Shown: piece after piece, positions 8,828-18,086 of the stretch
Layout of the letters: each line of letters starts with the position of its first letter
How positions within the stretch are numbered: the stretch's first letter is position 1
Source of the DNA: Hyphomicrobiales bacterium
Lineage (GTDB): Bacteria; Pseudomonadota; Alphaproteobacteria; Rhizobiales; Rhizobiaceae
DNA length: 64,000 bases
Reading direction: 5' to 3'
Assembly (NCBI GenBank): GCA_900468535.1
Contig: UBTY01000003.1
Coordinates: 1-64,000 of the forward strand
Position numbers and translations under genes: made by a program
Notes under the pieces: model-generated
The model's input: only the letters and a program-made list of their open reading frames with translations
Databases searched by the model: none
Told to the model about the DNA's origin: nothing

Positions 8828-9412
8828 TCACATAACGATTGGAGCTACCCCGATCAACAGCTCGTGCAGTTTGAACGTGATGAGCGCCCAGGCCACGATG
8901 CCGATGATGACGGCGTAGAGATCGTACTTGCCGGAGACGAAGGGACGAAGGGTCAGTTCGCCGGCGCGCTGGCGACGCTTGAGCGCAATGCGCAGGATGA
9001 CACCCCAGGCGAGAAAAGCTCCGAACAGCAGCACCGAGGAGGTCTCGCCATTGGCAAGCAGATGCGAGAAAGCCCAGATCTTCACCGACAGAACCATCGG
9101 ATGCTTCGTCTTGACCGCGATGTGCCCCGCCGGCAACAGCGAGGCGACCAGACAGATCACCGCGATCAGCATCAGGGTAATGGTAATATGCGCCATCCAG
9201 ACCGGCGGCGTGTAGAGCATGCCTGTCACCTGACGGGCCTGGCCGAAACCATAGATCAGCAGGACAAGCGAGAGGATGCTGACGACGGAATAGGCGGCCT
9301 TCCATCCATTTTCGCCGAGACTGTTGATCAGCGACTGGCGAAGACCCGGCGCGACGACGCGGATCAGATGCAGCCCGAGGAAAATGATGATGCCGACGAT
9401 GAGCAATGCCAT
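8828..9412 (-). CDS. NnrU-family membrane protein
   Basis: 194-residue integral membrane protein with about five or six helices. The start LLIVGIIIFLGLHLIRVVAPGLR, the KTKHPMVLSVKIWAFSHLLANG segment with conserved His residues and the GKYDLYAVIIGIVAW end are typical of NnrU. NnrU was named for a role in denitrification and is related to isoprenoid-modifying membrane enzymes such as NnuU/Z-ISO-like proteins. No nir, nor or nnrS genes are nearby, so a denitrification role is not supported here. A longer frame on the same strand across 8796-10664 is an overlapping artefact. Confidence 0.8.
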   Translation of the reverse strand: MALLIVGIIIFLGLHLIRVVAPGLRQSLINSLGENGWKAAYSVVSILSLVLLIYGFGQARQVTGMLYTPPVWMAHITITLMLIAVICLVASLLPAGHIAVKTKHPMVLSVKIWAFSHLLANGETSSVLLFGAFLAWGVILRIALKRRQRAGELTLRPFVSGKYDLYAVIIGIVAWALITFKLHELLIGVAPIVM

Positions 9413-9530
9413 GGCGATCTCCTGTGCGTTTTCCGAGACTTAGCCGGGCCGACACAAAAACGCCAGCGTCACCGCAGCTTCGCCGCATTTCTGTAACAGG
9501 AAAGCCGCAAACAAATTGTCGCGGTGCCCC

Positions 9531-10529
9531 ATGTTTCGCTCCTTCCTCAAAGCATCCTTCGCCCTTTTTGTCGTCGCCCCAGGCGTGGCGGCGGCGAACG
9601 ACCAGCCAAAACAGCTGGTGATCATCTCGTTCGATGGCGCCCACGATAACGCGCTCTGGCAGAAGAGCCGCGAGATGGCGGCAAGGAACGGCGCCCATTT
9701 CACCTATTTCCTCTCCTGCACCTTCCTGATGAACCAGGCCGCCAAGAAGGCCTATCAGGCGCCGCACCAGAAGCTCGGCAAATCGAATGTCGGCTTTGCG
9801 CAGAGCGACGACGAAATTCGCGAGCGGCTCGGCAACATCTGGCACGCCCATCTTGAGGGGCACGACATCTCGAGCCACGCCTGCGGTCATTTCGACGGCC
9901 GCCAGTGGAGCGAGGCGGACTGGAGCAAGGAATTTACGACCTTTCGCGCCACGCTGAAAAATGCCTGGAAAAGCGTCGATCTCGAAGAGCCGAAGGGCTG
10001 GCAGGATCTCGTCGACCACGGCATCCACGGATTCCGCGCGCCCTATCTCTCGGCAACACCCGGCGCCGACATGATTGCCGCCGAGAAGAAGGCCGGCTTC
10101 ACCTATGACGCGAGCCTTGTGACGAAGGGCCCGGCCATGCCGGTCGAGGAAGCCGGCATCGTCCGCTTCGGCCTGCCGCTGATCCCCGAAGGCCCGCGCG
10201 AAAAGCCGATCATCGGCATGGACTACAACCTCTTCGTCCGCCACTCCAACGGCACCGAGGACAAGGTGGATTCGAAGGCATTCGAAGAGCGCTCCTACGC
10301 CGCTTTCAAGGAAGCCTTCGACAAGCAGTACACCGGCAACCGCATTCCGCTGCAGCTCGGCTTCCACTTCGTCGAGATGAACGGAGGCGCCTACTGGCGC
10401 GCGCTCGACCGGCTGGTCAGCGACGTCTGCCACCGCGCCGACGTCGCCTGCGTCAGCTATTCCGAGGCGATACCTGTCATCGAGGCCCGCGGCAAACTGC
10501 AGTCGCAAGCTCAGGCCTCGGGGCTGTAA
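9531..10529 (+). CDS. Secreted polysaccharide deacetylase-family protein
   Basis: 332 residues with a cleavable signal peptide (FLKASFALFVVAPGVAAAN). The NodB-type metal triad is visible: SFDGAHD with D35, and SSHACGHFDG with H116 and H120 in an HxxxH arrangement; FRAPYLS is motif 3. Such enzymes are metal-dependent carbohydrate deacetylases. The catalytic-Asp motif reads FDGAHDN instead of TFDDG, and an insert between motifs marks a divergent branch found in Proteobacteria, so the substrate is open. ATG 9531 is chosen over TTG 9516 because the signal peptide begins there. Confidence 0.75.
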   Translation: MFRSFLKASFALFVVAPGVAAANDQPKQLVIISFDGAHDNALWQKSREMAARNGAHFTYFLSCTFLMNQAAKKAYQAPHQKLGKSNVGFAQSDDEIRERLGNIWHAHLEGHDISSHACGHFDGRQWSEADWSKEFTTFRATLKNAWKSVDLEEPKGWQDLVDHGIHGFRAPYLSATPGADMIAAEKKAGFTYDASLVTKGPAMPVEEAGIVRFGLPLIPEGPREKPIIGMDYNLFVRHSNGTEDKVDSKAFEERSYAAFKEAFDKQYTGNRIPLQLGFHFVEMNGGAYWRALDRLVSDVCHRADVACVSYSEAIPVIEARGKLQSQAQASGL

Positions 10530-10559
10530 GTCGAGAGAACCGCACGTTCGTGAAGTCCC

Positions 10560-11222
10560 ATGCCTGACGCATCCACCTTCCTGACCTTTCTTGCCGCACT
10601 GGCCATTCTCGAGATCACCCCGGGACCAGACATGATGCTGGTTATCGCGCGTGGCGTCGGCCAAGGGCGCAAGATCGCGTTGCTGAATGTCGTCGGAATG
10701 ATCTTTGTCGCCGGCGCGGTTCAGGTGAGCCTCCTGGTTCTTGGATTGGCATCGCTGGTGGCCGCCTATCCGTCCGCCCTCACTGTCCTGCAGTGGGCGG
10801 GTGCGGCATACCTGATCTACCTTGGCGCCAAGATGATCCGGGCGAGCTTCGGGCAGCAGTCTGAAGCAAGGCTCAAGGCCAGGCCGGTTTCAGGCTGGAA
10901 GGCGGTCAGAGAAGGAACAGTAACCAGCCTGACCAACCCGAAGTCGCTCCTCTTCATGTTCACCTTCCTGCCGCTGTTTGTCGATCCCGAGGCCGGGCCT
11001 GTTTGGATCCAGCTCCTTGTTCTGGGCTCGATCCAGAAGTTGATCAGCATCTTCTCCTTGGGAGGCGTAGCGTTGGCGTCCGGGACGGTCGGTCATTTCC
11101 TGCACCGCTGGCCAAGACTGCTGGCCTGGCAGGAGCGCTTCACTGGCGTCATTCTGGTCGGCCTCGGACTTCGACTTCTTCTCTCGGGCAGCCCCGCACC
11201 GGCCATTTCCACAGCTAAATAA
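10560..11222 (+). CDS. LysE/RhtB-family amino-acid exporter
   Basis: 220-residue membrane protein with six helices. The N terminus FLAALAILEITPGPDMMLVIARG carries the family motif ITPGP, and GAAYLIYLGAKMIR and TNPKSLLFMFTFLPLFV follow. Members export amino acids such as homoserine, threonine or lysine. Substrate is not predictable. It starts 30 bases after the deacetylase stop and may be cotranscribed. Confidence 0.85.
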   Translation: MPDASTFLTFLAALAILEITPGPDMMLVIARGVGQGRKIALLNVVGMIFVAGAVQVSLLVLGLASLVAAYPSALTVLQWAGAAYLIYLGAKMIRASFGQQSEARLKARPVSGWKAVREGTVTSLTNPKSLLFMFTFLPLFVDPEAGPVWIQLLVLGSIQKLISIFSLGGVALASGTVGHFLHRWPRLLAWQERFTGVILVGLGLRLLLSGSPAPAISTAK

Positions 11223-11348
11223 GCTGCCGGGCGTTCACCTATGAGGCCGTCGCACGCCGAGCGCCTGTGCCGTCGACTCGACCTGTCGAGACGGAAGCGG
11301 CCCTTGCCGACCTTGATCCCGGCAAGCGCCACATGCTAGCCGGACCGC

Positions 11349-11729
11349 ATGACAAAACTAATCGGTACCGCGGGCCTGGTGGTTCTCGCAGTCTGCGCCT
11401 TCGCGACAAACAGTGCAGCAATAGATGCAAAGACGATCGGACAGATAAAGAAACTCTATCCCGTTGATCAGCTCGACCAGCGATGCGACATTGAGGCGAT
11501 GGATCGGCTTCAGGCCGACAAGGTGATCTCCTACACCTTCTCGCATCCGAAAAGGACGGCGGTTCATGTCGATGCCAACGGTGCGGTTTTTCGCCGGGAT
11601 GGCAATTGGTATCGCCTTTCCTATGCGTGCACGACAAGCCCTGATCATCTGTCAATCGTGTCCTTCGCCTTCAAGCGCGGACCGATGATCGCGCGCAAGG
11701 ACTGGGCACGCTACTACCTTTATCCATAG
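11349..11729 (+). CDS. DUF930 secreted protein
   Basis: 126 residues with a signal peptide (LIGTAGLVVLAVCAFATNSAA). The mature part has LDQRCDIEAMDRL, HPKRTAVHVDANGAVFRRDGNWYRLSYAC and a conserved Trp-Ala-Arg-Tyr-Tyr end, as in the DUF930 family found mainly in Rhizobiales. Function unknown; two cysteines could form a disulfide in the periplasm. Short 5' gap of 126 bases with no strong promoter seen. Confidence 0.75.
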   Translation: MTKLIGTAGLVVLAVCAFATNSAAIDAKTIGQIKKLYPVDQLDQRCDIEAMDRLQADKVISYTFSHPKRTAVHVDANGAVFRRDGNWYRLSYACTTSPDHLSIVSFAFKRGPMIARKDWARYYLYP

Positions 11730-11814
11730 ACGGACCGGGAGGCCCGGCATCCGGCCTTGAACGAAGGCTAAGGGAACGCTAGGGATCAGCAAAAAATCTG
11801 ATCAGGAAAGACGC

Positions 11815-13155
11815 ATGTTCCCGTTCTCCGAAGCCGATCCGGTTCGCCACTCCAGCCCGCTCCCCAAGACCTCAGAGGTCGTGATCATCGGCGGCGGGGT
11901 CATCGGCGTGTCCACCGCCCTGTTCCTAGCCAATCGCGACGTTCAGGTGACACTGCTCGAGAAGGGACGCATCGCGGCCGAACAGTCCTCGCGAAACTGG
12001 GGTTGGATACGAAAGCAAGGTCGTGACGCCGACGAACTCCCGATCGTGATCGAGGCTTGCCGCCTGTGGCAGCAGCTGGCGGACGAATGCGGTGAAGACA
12101 TCGGCCTGCGACAGACTGGCGTCACCTATCTCGCGCGGACGGCCAAGGACATGGCCGGGTTCGAAAACTTCATGAAGATCGCCGCTGCCCACGATCTCGA
12201 CACACATCTTGTCGACGGCGACCGTGTCCAGTCCATGATGCCAGGCATGAATCGACGGTTCGCGGGTGCGATGACCACACCCTCCGACATGCGAGCAGAG
12301 CCGTGGCTGGCAGTTCCGGCGCTTGCCCGGCTCGCCGCACGCAAGGGTGTCCGTATCATCGAAAACTGCGCCGTCAGGGCATTGGATATAGCCGGCGGCG
12401 CGGTTGCGGCCGTGTGGACCGAGCAGGGCAAGATAGAGACGTCCAGTGTTCTGGTTGCCGGCGGCGCATGGTCGTCCCTCTTCCTTAGGAAGCACGGTGT
12501 TTCCATCCCTCAGCTGAGCGTCAGGGCGACGGTTGCTGCAACCGAGCCGCTGCCGGAGTTTCACGCCGGCGCGGCGATAGAAGACGACATTGCTTTCCGG
12601 CGGAGGCAGGACGGCGGTTACACCCTCGCTCCCGGCGGCAGCAACCTGCTTTATGTCGGCCCGGACGCGTTTCGCCATGCAACGAAATATCTCCCGTCCC
12701 TGATGGCCCATCCTTTCGGGACCCGGTATCTGCCGAAAGCCCCCGCGGGATTTCCCGACAGCTGGTTGACCCCGCGTGAATGGACAGCGGAGACGATCAG
12801 TCCGTTTGAACGGAAAAGGGTCCTCAACCCCGCTCCGGGCAAGTCCGAGCTGGACGCGATTGAACGTGGATTCAACAGCCTGTTCCCGCAGCTTAAACCA
12901 GTTCGTCTCAAGACGACCTGGGCGGGGATGATCGACGCCATGCCGGATGTGGTCCCTGTTGTCGATCGTGTCGCGGCGATCGGCGGCCTGTTCGTCGCAA
13001 CAGGGATGAGCGGCCACGGCTTTGGTATCGGTCCCGGCATAGGCCGGGTCGTGTCCGACCTCATTCAAGGAAACGAGATCGGCCACAACCTTCAAAGATT
13101 CCGCCTTTCGCGTTTCACAGATGGAAGTCCAATCCGATTGGGCCCGGCCATCTGA
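11815..13155 (+). CDS. FAD-dependent oxidoreductase, DAO family
   Basis: 446 residues. The Rossmann motif EVVIIGGGVIGVSTALFLA (residues 22-40) with an acidic LLEKG at the end of strand 2 binds FAD. SSRNWGWIRKQGRD and the C-terminal GLFVATGMSGHGFGIGPGIG match the D-amino-acid oxidase/sarcosine dehydrogenase-like group that oxidises secondary or primary amines. The ribosome binding site AGGAAAG lies upstream of ATG 11815. It stands alone; substrate unknown. Confidence 0.8.
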   Translation: MFPFSEADPVRHSSPLPKTSEVVIIGGGVIGVSTALFLANRDVQVTLLEKGRIAAEQSSRNWGWIRKQGRDADELPIVIEACRLWQQLADECGEDIGLRQTGVTYLARTAKDMAGFENFMKIAAAHDLDTHLVDGDRVQSMMPGMNRRFAGAMTTPSDMRAEPWLAVPALARLAARKGVRIIENCAVRALDIAGGAVAAVWTEQGKIETSSVLVAGGAWSSLFLRKHGVSIPQLSVRATVAATEPLPEFHAGAAIEDDIAFRRRQDGGYTLAPGGSNLLYVGPDAFRHATKYLPSLMAHPFGTRYLPKAPAGFPDSWLTPREWTAETISPFERKRVLNPAPGKSELDAIERGFNSLFPQLKPVRLKTTWAGMIDAMPDVVPVVDRVAAIGGLFVATGMSGHGFGIGPGIGRVVSDLIQGNEIGHNLQRFRLSRFTDGSPIRLGPAI

Positions 13156-13271
13156 CCGTTTGGTTGTGACGCAATTCGCGGCGAAGCGACCGCACGTCAC
13201 CCGTTTGTGGGATGTAGTCAGCGCTTGGCAGTGCTACCGATTGGTGGTCGTTTCACCGCTGGGGTGCAATC

Positions 13272-13478
13272 ATGACCGAGGAAGCCGATCTGCGCCTCCT
13301 TGATCTGCGGATCGAGGCACATACCGATCGGATCGATGCACTGCGGGCAAAGCGGGCAGTGATGGACAGCTTCGGCACCTGGGCGCTCGATCAGGAGATT
13401 GCGCGGCACGAGCGGTGGCGCTCGATCCAGGAGCGCCTACGGGACTTCATGATGAGCAAGGGGCAGAGAAAACAGTAG
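13272..13478 (+). CDS. Small helical hypothetical protein
   Basis: 68 residues, highly charged and predicted to be almost all helix (LRLLDLRIEAHTDRIDALR, then IARHERWRSIQERLRDFM), so it may form a short coiled coil. TGGGGTG lies upstream at 6 bases from ATG 13272. No family recognised. It lies alone between the FAD oxidoreductase and the autotransporter. Confidence 0.5.
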   Translation: MTEEADLRLLDLRIEAHTDRIDALRAKRAVMDSFGTWALDQEIARHERWRSIQERLRDFMMSKGQRKQ

Positions 13479-13678
13479 CCCCACATGTCAGCGTCAAGGC
13501 CGCCATTCGCTGCTGCAAATTGCACGACCGCAGCGGTGTCGAGTGTAGGCCTTCATGAACGCTTGGCGCGAAGCGGCCGGCTGTCGACCGCAGCACCCTG
13601 CCCGTCGCCGTCATCCACGTTGCGTCTCAGGGCCTAGCCCGCCGCGCGAACGACGGCGCGCTTGTTCGGGATGACGGA

Positions 13679-16528
13679 TCAGAACGCGGTGCTGAATCCA
13701 ACCGTGCCCTTGAGGCCATAGCTGCCGTCGAAGCGCGTAGAGGTTACGGCCTCGCCATAGAGGTTGTACTTGCCCTCCGCCCATCGGTAGGTTCCGCCGA
13801 TACCGACTTCCGCACCAAGCTTCTCCGGCTCGAAATTGACGTTGACATCGGAGACGTTGACCGAGGTGCCGTTGCGGAAATCGTAGGTCAGGTTGGCGAT
13901 CGCATAGAGGTGGTTGCGGCCGGCTACGGCCCCCTCGTCATAATCCACGGCCACCCCGATCCGGCCCCTGGCGTTCTCGGCGTTATCGAGGCTGACATGC
14001 GCATTGAAAGGATCGGTGAAGCTGTCGAATTTGACGGAGTTGTACGAGAACTGCGCCTGCGGAATGATCGACCAGTTGCCGTCGATGGGCATCCTGCGGC
14101 CGGCTTCGATGCTGAGAGCATAGCCGTTGCCGTCATTGCGATCGACAAGCCTGCCGACTTCGTCAGCCGAGAGATCGGTTGACAGCCGGGCGATCGAAGC
14201 CTGCCCATCGACGTATAAACCGTCGCTGCCATACCAGCTGAGCGTCGCTCCGATGCTGTAGCTATCGGTATCGGTATCGTTGTCGCCGGTGCCGATCGGC
14301 GAGACGATATTGGCGTGCGTCTGGCCATATTGCACATTGAGGCCGCCGATCAGCTGCCCCTTTTCAGACTCGCCAAGCAGCCCGTCGATGCCGACCTGCA
14401 CCAGATAACGGTTGCTGTCATAGGACATGCCGGTCGTCGAACTGCCTTCGTCGTGGCCATGCGCCCCTTCGATCCGCGTCCAGAAATTGCGAGGGCCGGT
14501 GTAGCCATTTCCGACGCCGGCAGGACCATCGCTCTCGTCCTCGTCAGACCAGTAGCGATCGCCGACGCGCTGCCGGAGCGTCGGCAGATCCGTCATGCCA
14601 AGGAGAATAACGGGATAGCTTTCATAGACGGGCACGGTTGGCGCGAGGCCGACAGTGCGGAGATACCAGTCGCCATCGGTCGGATCAGTGATGCCATTCT
14701 GGAAGAGGCCGTAGCGATAGGCGCCTCCGATTGCCGGAGTACCGAGCACGAAGACGTCGGCAGCCGAAACACCTGCGACGTCGATGATCTTTATGCCGTC
14801 ACCCGTCGTCTCGCCGCCGTAGCCGCTGAGATTGGTCACGAAGATCTTCGTCGCAGCGGTCCCGAGAATGGTGTCGCCGGTTATGACGAGCAGATCTGTC
14901 GGCGACGCGTCATCATAGAGCACGGACTCGATCTGCAGCGCACCGCCGTTGCTCGTGTAGTTGCCGCCGATCGTCAGCGTGCCGATGCCGCCGATGCCGG
15001 GCGCAATCGTGCCGGCGCTATTATTGGCCGTATCGCCAACTGTACCGATACCGCCGAGCGTGCCGCCCAGGATGTCGACGGTCCCGCCGAGAATGCCGTT
15101 CACCTCCAGCATACCGCCGTAGATGCTCGTCAGGCCGGAGAATCCCGTCTGATTGGCGTTGAAGATGGTTCGCCCCGCATACTGGTTGATCGCGCCGCTG
15201 CCATTGATCGGCGTGTCGAACACGTAGCCGCTTTCCGTGTGGTTGAAATTGATCTCCGCACTGGCGGCAAGTGTCACGGCGGATGCCTGGAGCGTGCCCG
15301 CCGCCGTTGCCGCTGCGCCGACTGCCCCACCGATATTCAGCGATGCGTTGCTGTCGGGGTCCGCGCTGCCCAAGACAAATGCCGAAGCACCGCCGTTCAC
15401 CACGACCTTGCCGTCACTGGCAATCGTCAGGATACCGGTTCCTCCGGTCCCGACGCTCATGCTGGTTCCCCTCAGCTCCGATCCATCGCCGGACACCAGG
15501 ACGGAGAAATTGGGGACGACCGCGCCAAGGCTGGTTGCGATATTCACGGCAGCAGCACCGTTCACGAGACCGCCATCGAGGATCGAAAGTGATCCTCGAT
15601 ACATGTTCATGTCCCCGCCTGAATACCATTCGGAGCCGTCGCCAGACACTACGGCCGTGACGCGTGCCGTATTCCACGAGGTTGCTCCGACACCCCCGAA
15701 GTTGGTGGAATTGATGAAATGAGCCACACCACCATCGAGCACGTTGATATACGTCGTGCCCCCGTTGGAGGTGAAGCCCGTGGCATTGAGCGTGGAGTTT
15801 TCGCCAACGATGTTTATGGTCGCGGTGCCCTGCGCGGCAGCCGTGTGAACTCTGATCGCGCCGTTCGTGTCGTAGGACGCGCCATCCTTGATGGTCAGGG
15901 TCGAGGTACCGCCCGAACCGCTAAGATCGGTGGTATCGGTGCCACTGGCGACCAGGCTGGTTCCTGCGCCCGCAATCGTCAGGCTTGCGACTTGGCCTGC
16001 AGTGACGGCGATGTTGAGCTGCGGAGTGCCGGATGAAGTGCCGAATGTCACGGCGGCACCGTCAGCAATGACCGTGTCACCCCCGTTGAGCGTCATCTTC
16101 GTGATCCCGGAAGCGTCGCTATCCAGTGCGAGCGTACCGGCGCCCCCCTTCACGAGGGTCGAACCGTTCGCGAGTTGACCGGAGAACGTGAGCTTAGCGT
16201 CAGTTGCGATATTGAAGGTAACGGCGGTTGAAAACGTCAGTGTGTTGGTGCCGGTCTCCACTGTGATGGTCTTGCCCGCAACGGCAGGGAACGCACTGGT
16301 GAGAGCGAAGCTGCCCGTAAGGGTGATGGTTGAGGAGGCGTCCCCGCTTGCCTGCGCATCGGCAATCGCCTGGTAGAGTTCGGCCTGGTTCGACACCGTG
16401 AAACTGGCCGCTGACAATGGCTCAAGGCTGCAGCCAAGCGCCAGGACAGCAAGGGAGACGCCTGATAGGAAGCCAAGCTTAGGTTTCGTTTCGCCCCATG
16501 CAATCCGCGCCCCAAACCTCAAAGCCAT
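13679..16528 (-). CDS. Type V autotransporter with beta-helix passenger
   Basis: 949 residues. A long signal peptide (about 1-41, ending EPLSAAS) leads to a passenger rich in Gly, Ser, Thr and Asn with repeated beta-helix turns such as VSGDGSEWYSGG and LSILDGGLVNGAA. Residues from about 670 form the outer-membrane barrel, ending VGFSTAF with a terminal Phe as required for BAM recognition. The linker (FNANQTGFSGLTSIYGGMLEV) is the PL2-like autotransporter repeat. Likely a surface adhesin or exposed domain; no protease or lipase motif is seen. It is a single gene with no dedicated partner. Confidence 0.9.
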   Translation of the reverse strand: MALRFGARIAWGETKPKLGFLSGVSLAVLALGCSLEPLSAASFTVSNQAELYQAIADAQASGDASSTITLTGSFALTSAFPAVAGKTITVETGTNTLTFSTAVTFNIATDAKLTFSGQLANGSTLVKGGAGTLALDSDASGITKMTLNGGDTVIADGAAVTFGTSSGTPQLNIAVTAGQVASLTIAGAGTSLVASGTDTTDLSGSGGTSTLTIKDGASYDTNGAIRVHTAAAQGTATINIVGENSTLNATGFTSNGGTTYINVLDGGVAHFINSTNFGGVGATSWNTARVTAVVSGDGSEWYSGGDMNMYRGSLSILDGGLVNGAAAVNIATSLGAVVPNFSVLVSGDGSELRGTSMSVGTGGTGILTIASDGKVVVNGGASAFVLGSADPDSNASLNIGGAVGAAATAAGTLQASAVTLAASAEINFNHTESGYVFDTPINGSGAINQYAGRTIFNANQTGFSGLTSIYGGMLEVNGILGGTVDILGGTLGGIGTVGDTANNSAGTIAPGIGGIGTLTIGGNYTSNGGALQIESVLYDDASPTDLLVITGDTILGTAATKIFVTNLSGYGGETTGDGIKIIDVAGVSAADVFVLGTPAIGGAYRYGLFQNGITDPTDGDWYLRTVGLAPTVPVYESYPVILLGMTDLPTLRQRVGDRYWSDEDESDGPAGVGNGYTGPRNFWTRIEGAHGHDEGSSTTGMSYDSNRYLVQVGIDGLLGESEKGQLIGGLNVQYGQTHANIVSPIGTGDNDTDTDSYSIGATLSWYGSDGLYVDGQASIARLSTDLSADEVGRLVDRNDGNGYALSIEAGRRMPIDGNWSIIPQAQFSYNSVKFDSFTDPFNAHVSLDNAENARGRIGVAVDYDEGAVAGRNHLYAIANLTYDFRNGTSVNVSDVNVNFEPEKLGAEVGIGGTYRWAEGKYNLYGEAVTSTRFDGSYGLKGTVGFSTAF
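15575..15600. repeat. Perfect 10-base inverted repeat inside the autotransporter gene
   Basis: ATCGAGGATC (15575-15584) and GATCCTCGAT (15591-15600) flank a 6-base loop. They fall in the region encoding SRGSLSILDGGL of the passenger. Confidence 0.6.
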
Positions 16529-16842
16529 GATCAGAATCCCATGCAGACATTAATATATCTGCTACCTATTGGCGATCAGAGGACTTGAGAATTGTCAAAT
16601 TTCACAGGTACTTAATTGGAAGCGCTACTGGCGAAACTACCGCTATGGTTGATTAAATCTTAATGCGCGGCAAACTCGGGAGCACCTGACCACAGGGTAA
16701 CCTTCCCTCCAGTTGAAACGCCGTCATCGCGAGCCTCTTGATCCCGCTTGTCGAGGAAACTGGCCTGGTCGCCGCGATCGGCGACAGGTTCGGTCACCTC
16801 CCACATCATCATGATGGGAAAGGGAGCGGGGGCGTTTTCGCC
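16529..16842. other. Upstream region of the autotransporter, no gene seen
   Basis: The half nearest the autotransporter is AT-rich and should hold its promoter; a TTGACA is present on the minus strand at 16593-16598 but no -10 fits it at 16-18 bases. The distal half has a TCGCCG-CGAT-CGGCGA hairpin near 16774-16789 and a short GGGCG-TTTT-CGCCC hairpin at 16830-16843, right at the end of the next gene, possibly its weak terminator. No coding sequence supported. Confidence 0.5.
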
Positions 16843-17112
16843 CTAGGAAGGGGCTTGCGTTGAAACGTCCTCGGAGGCGGCGTGTTCGCTGAGATCAAAG
16901 CCGCGCGCGGCGTCGACGATGTGCTTAAGCTGTGCGACGTTTCGAACACCCTGTTGATAGAGCTCGATCGTGATCGCAGCGATCCGGTTAGCCTCCTCGG
17001 AGCCTTGCTCGATCCCGAATTCATTGCAGATGGCGTCGAGGACCAGGCGGCATCGACGCAGATCATCGCAATCCAGGGGCTCATTATGGCGGCTGAAATA
17101 CCTGCGAGACAT
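16843..17112 (-). CDS. Small conserved hypothetical protein
   Basis: 89 residues starting MSRRYFSRHNEPLDCDD. The middle (LVLDAICNEFGIEQGSEEANRIAAITIELYQQG) is helical and resembles short rhizobial proteins of unknown function. The frame extends upstream to 17295, but ATG 17112 is chosen because AAGGA stands 7 bases before it and a GC-rich hairpin lies in the extension. No function proposed. Confidence 0.65.
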   Translation of the reverse strand: MSRRYFSRHNEPLDCDDLRRCRLVLDAICNEFGIEQGSEEANRIAAITIELYQQGVRNVAQLKHIVDAARGFDLSEHAASEDVSTQAPS

Positions 17113-17436
17113 CACAACATCCTTTATGCTGTTGCCTTCGCTAAAGGGCCCCGCTCCAAAAAGCGGGGCAAGCGTTGGGACTTTGGAAAGGTCGAGGCGA
17201 ACCGCCTCTAGTGCGTAAATGCAAGCGGGTTCTATTTGTTCCTCCTCCCGCAGGCAGCAAGGCGATTCCACGTCCCTTCGGCGCTTAGCGGCCACGCTGG
17301 TAATCAGAGAGCCCCCCAGGCCCGTCGCGGTGATTGAAGCAGTTCAACCGGTTTCAGGAATAGTCATGCTCACCAAGTACATATCCAGGCCGGTGAGAGA
17401 AAACAGCTTGTCGTCTGACGCTGCCGTGCCCCCGCC
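17113..17436. other. Intergenic region with GC hairpin, no gene seen
   Basis: This gap precedes the 89-residue gene and follows the end of the next secreted-protein gene. It contains the perfect 8-base hairpin at 17148-17169 described separately. No tRNA-like or coding pattern was found in the rest. Confidence 0.45.
17148..17169. repeat. GC-rich hairpin in leader
   Basis: GCCCCGCT (17148-17155) pairs perfectly with AGCGGGGC (17162-17169) around a 6-base loop, 36 bases before the start of the 89-residue gene on the minus strand. On that strand it is followed by CCTTT, so it may be a leader hairpin or attenuator rather than a simple terminator. Confidence 0.45.
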
Positions 17437-17844
17437 CTATCGCCTGACCATCATGATCAGCTGCCCCAGCGCCTGCCCGCGACGAAGTTCAAGCCCAAGG
17501 GAAAGCCCGCCCCTATAGAACGTCATTTTCATCGGCTGGGTCGCCGGATCGAGCCGCGCTATATCCTTGCCGCCTTCAAGCGAGCAGGTGAAACGGTCGC
17601 ACGAGACCATCATCTCGAAGTTCGAGCAGCCGAACATGGGCTTGATCTGAATACGGATACCGGCGACTTCGTCTTTGAAGACCACGCACCAGTCATTGGA
17701 CCGGCATGCGCGATCCCCCTTCTCCTTTACGCCAGCCGGTTCAACGACGGCATATCGCACCTGATAAGAGGCATCCGGCGAGGCCGCTACAGCAACAGTG
17801 CTGGCGGCGATTGAAGCTAGCGCGCCTATGAAAACTGTATTCAC
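17437..17844 (-). CDS. Small secreted Cys-containing protein
   Basis: 135 residues with a signal peptide (VFIGALASIAASTVAVAAS). The mature part has five cysteines (ACRSNDWC, GCSNF, VSCDRFTC) and a basic C terminus GLELRRGQALGQLIMMVRR. GTG 17844 is the start, with a G-rich run upstream. No family recognised; disulfide-bonded periplasmic protein is the likely picture. Confidence 0.55.
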   Translation of the reverse strand: MNTVFIGALASIAASTVAVAASPDASYQVRYAVVEPAGVKEKGDRACRSNDWCVVFKDEVAGIRIQIKPMFGCSNFEMMVSCDRFTCSLEGGKDIARLDPATQPMKMTFYRGGLSLGLELRRGQALGQLIMMVRR

Positions 17845-18028
17845 CGTCGCCCCCCGAAATCACGACTGTCCCGGCCAGCTGCGATGCGCCGGCTGATGAC
17901 AGTGATATCCAGGCGACGATTTACGTTGCAACCATGACCAGGACCATAGGTGTAGCTGTGGCAACCTTGACGTTTGGCCCGAGCAAGTGGACACAGCGAC
18001 CTGACACTCGCTTCTCAATGTGAATCGA

Positions 18029-18048
18029 CCATCGGCTTTCGCCGATGG
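18029..18048 (-). terminator. Hairpin after the OmpA-like gene
   Basis: CCATCGGC (18029-18036) and GCCGATGG (18041-18048) form a perfect 8-base stem around a 4-base loop, 39 bases past the OmpA-like stop on the minus strand. No T run follows. Confidence 0.5.
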
Positions 18049-18086
18049 CCTGCCGCGTGGGAGCCATCGTCGGCCCCTCCCTGGCG

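Noticed and set aside
8796..10664. 622-residue minus frame across nnrU and the deacetylase gene
   Set aside because: Runs through two real genes in other frames, with low-complexity composition and no homology.
14315..15592. 425-residue plus frame opposite the autotransporter
   Set aside because: Antisense shadow of a well supported autotransporter.
17113..17295. 61-residue N-terminal extension of the small conserved protein
   Set aside because: Contains a GC hairpin in the DNA, has no ribosome site, and the internal ATG 17112 has AAGGA at 7 bases.
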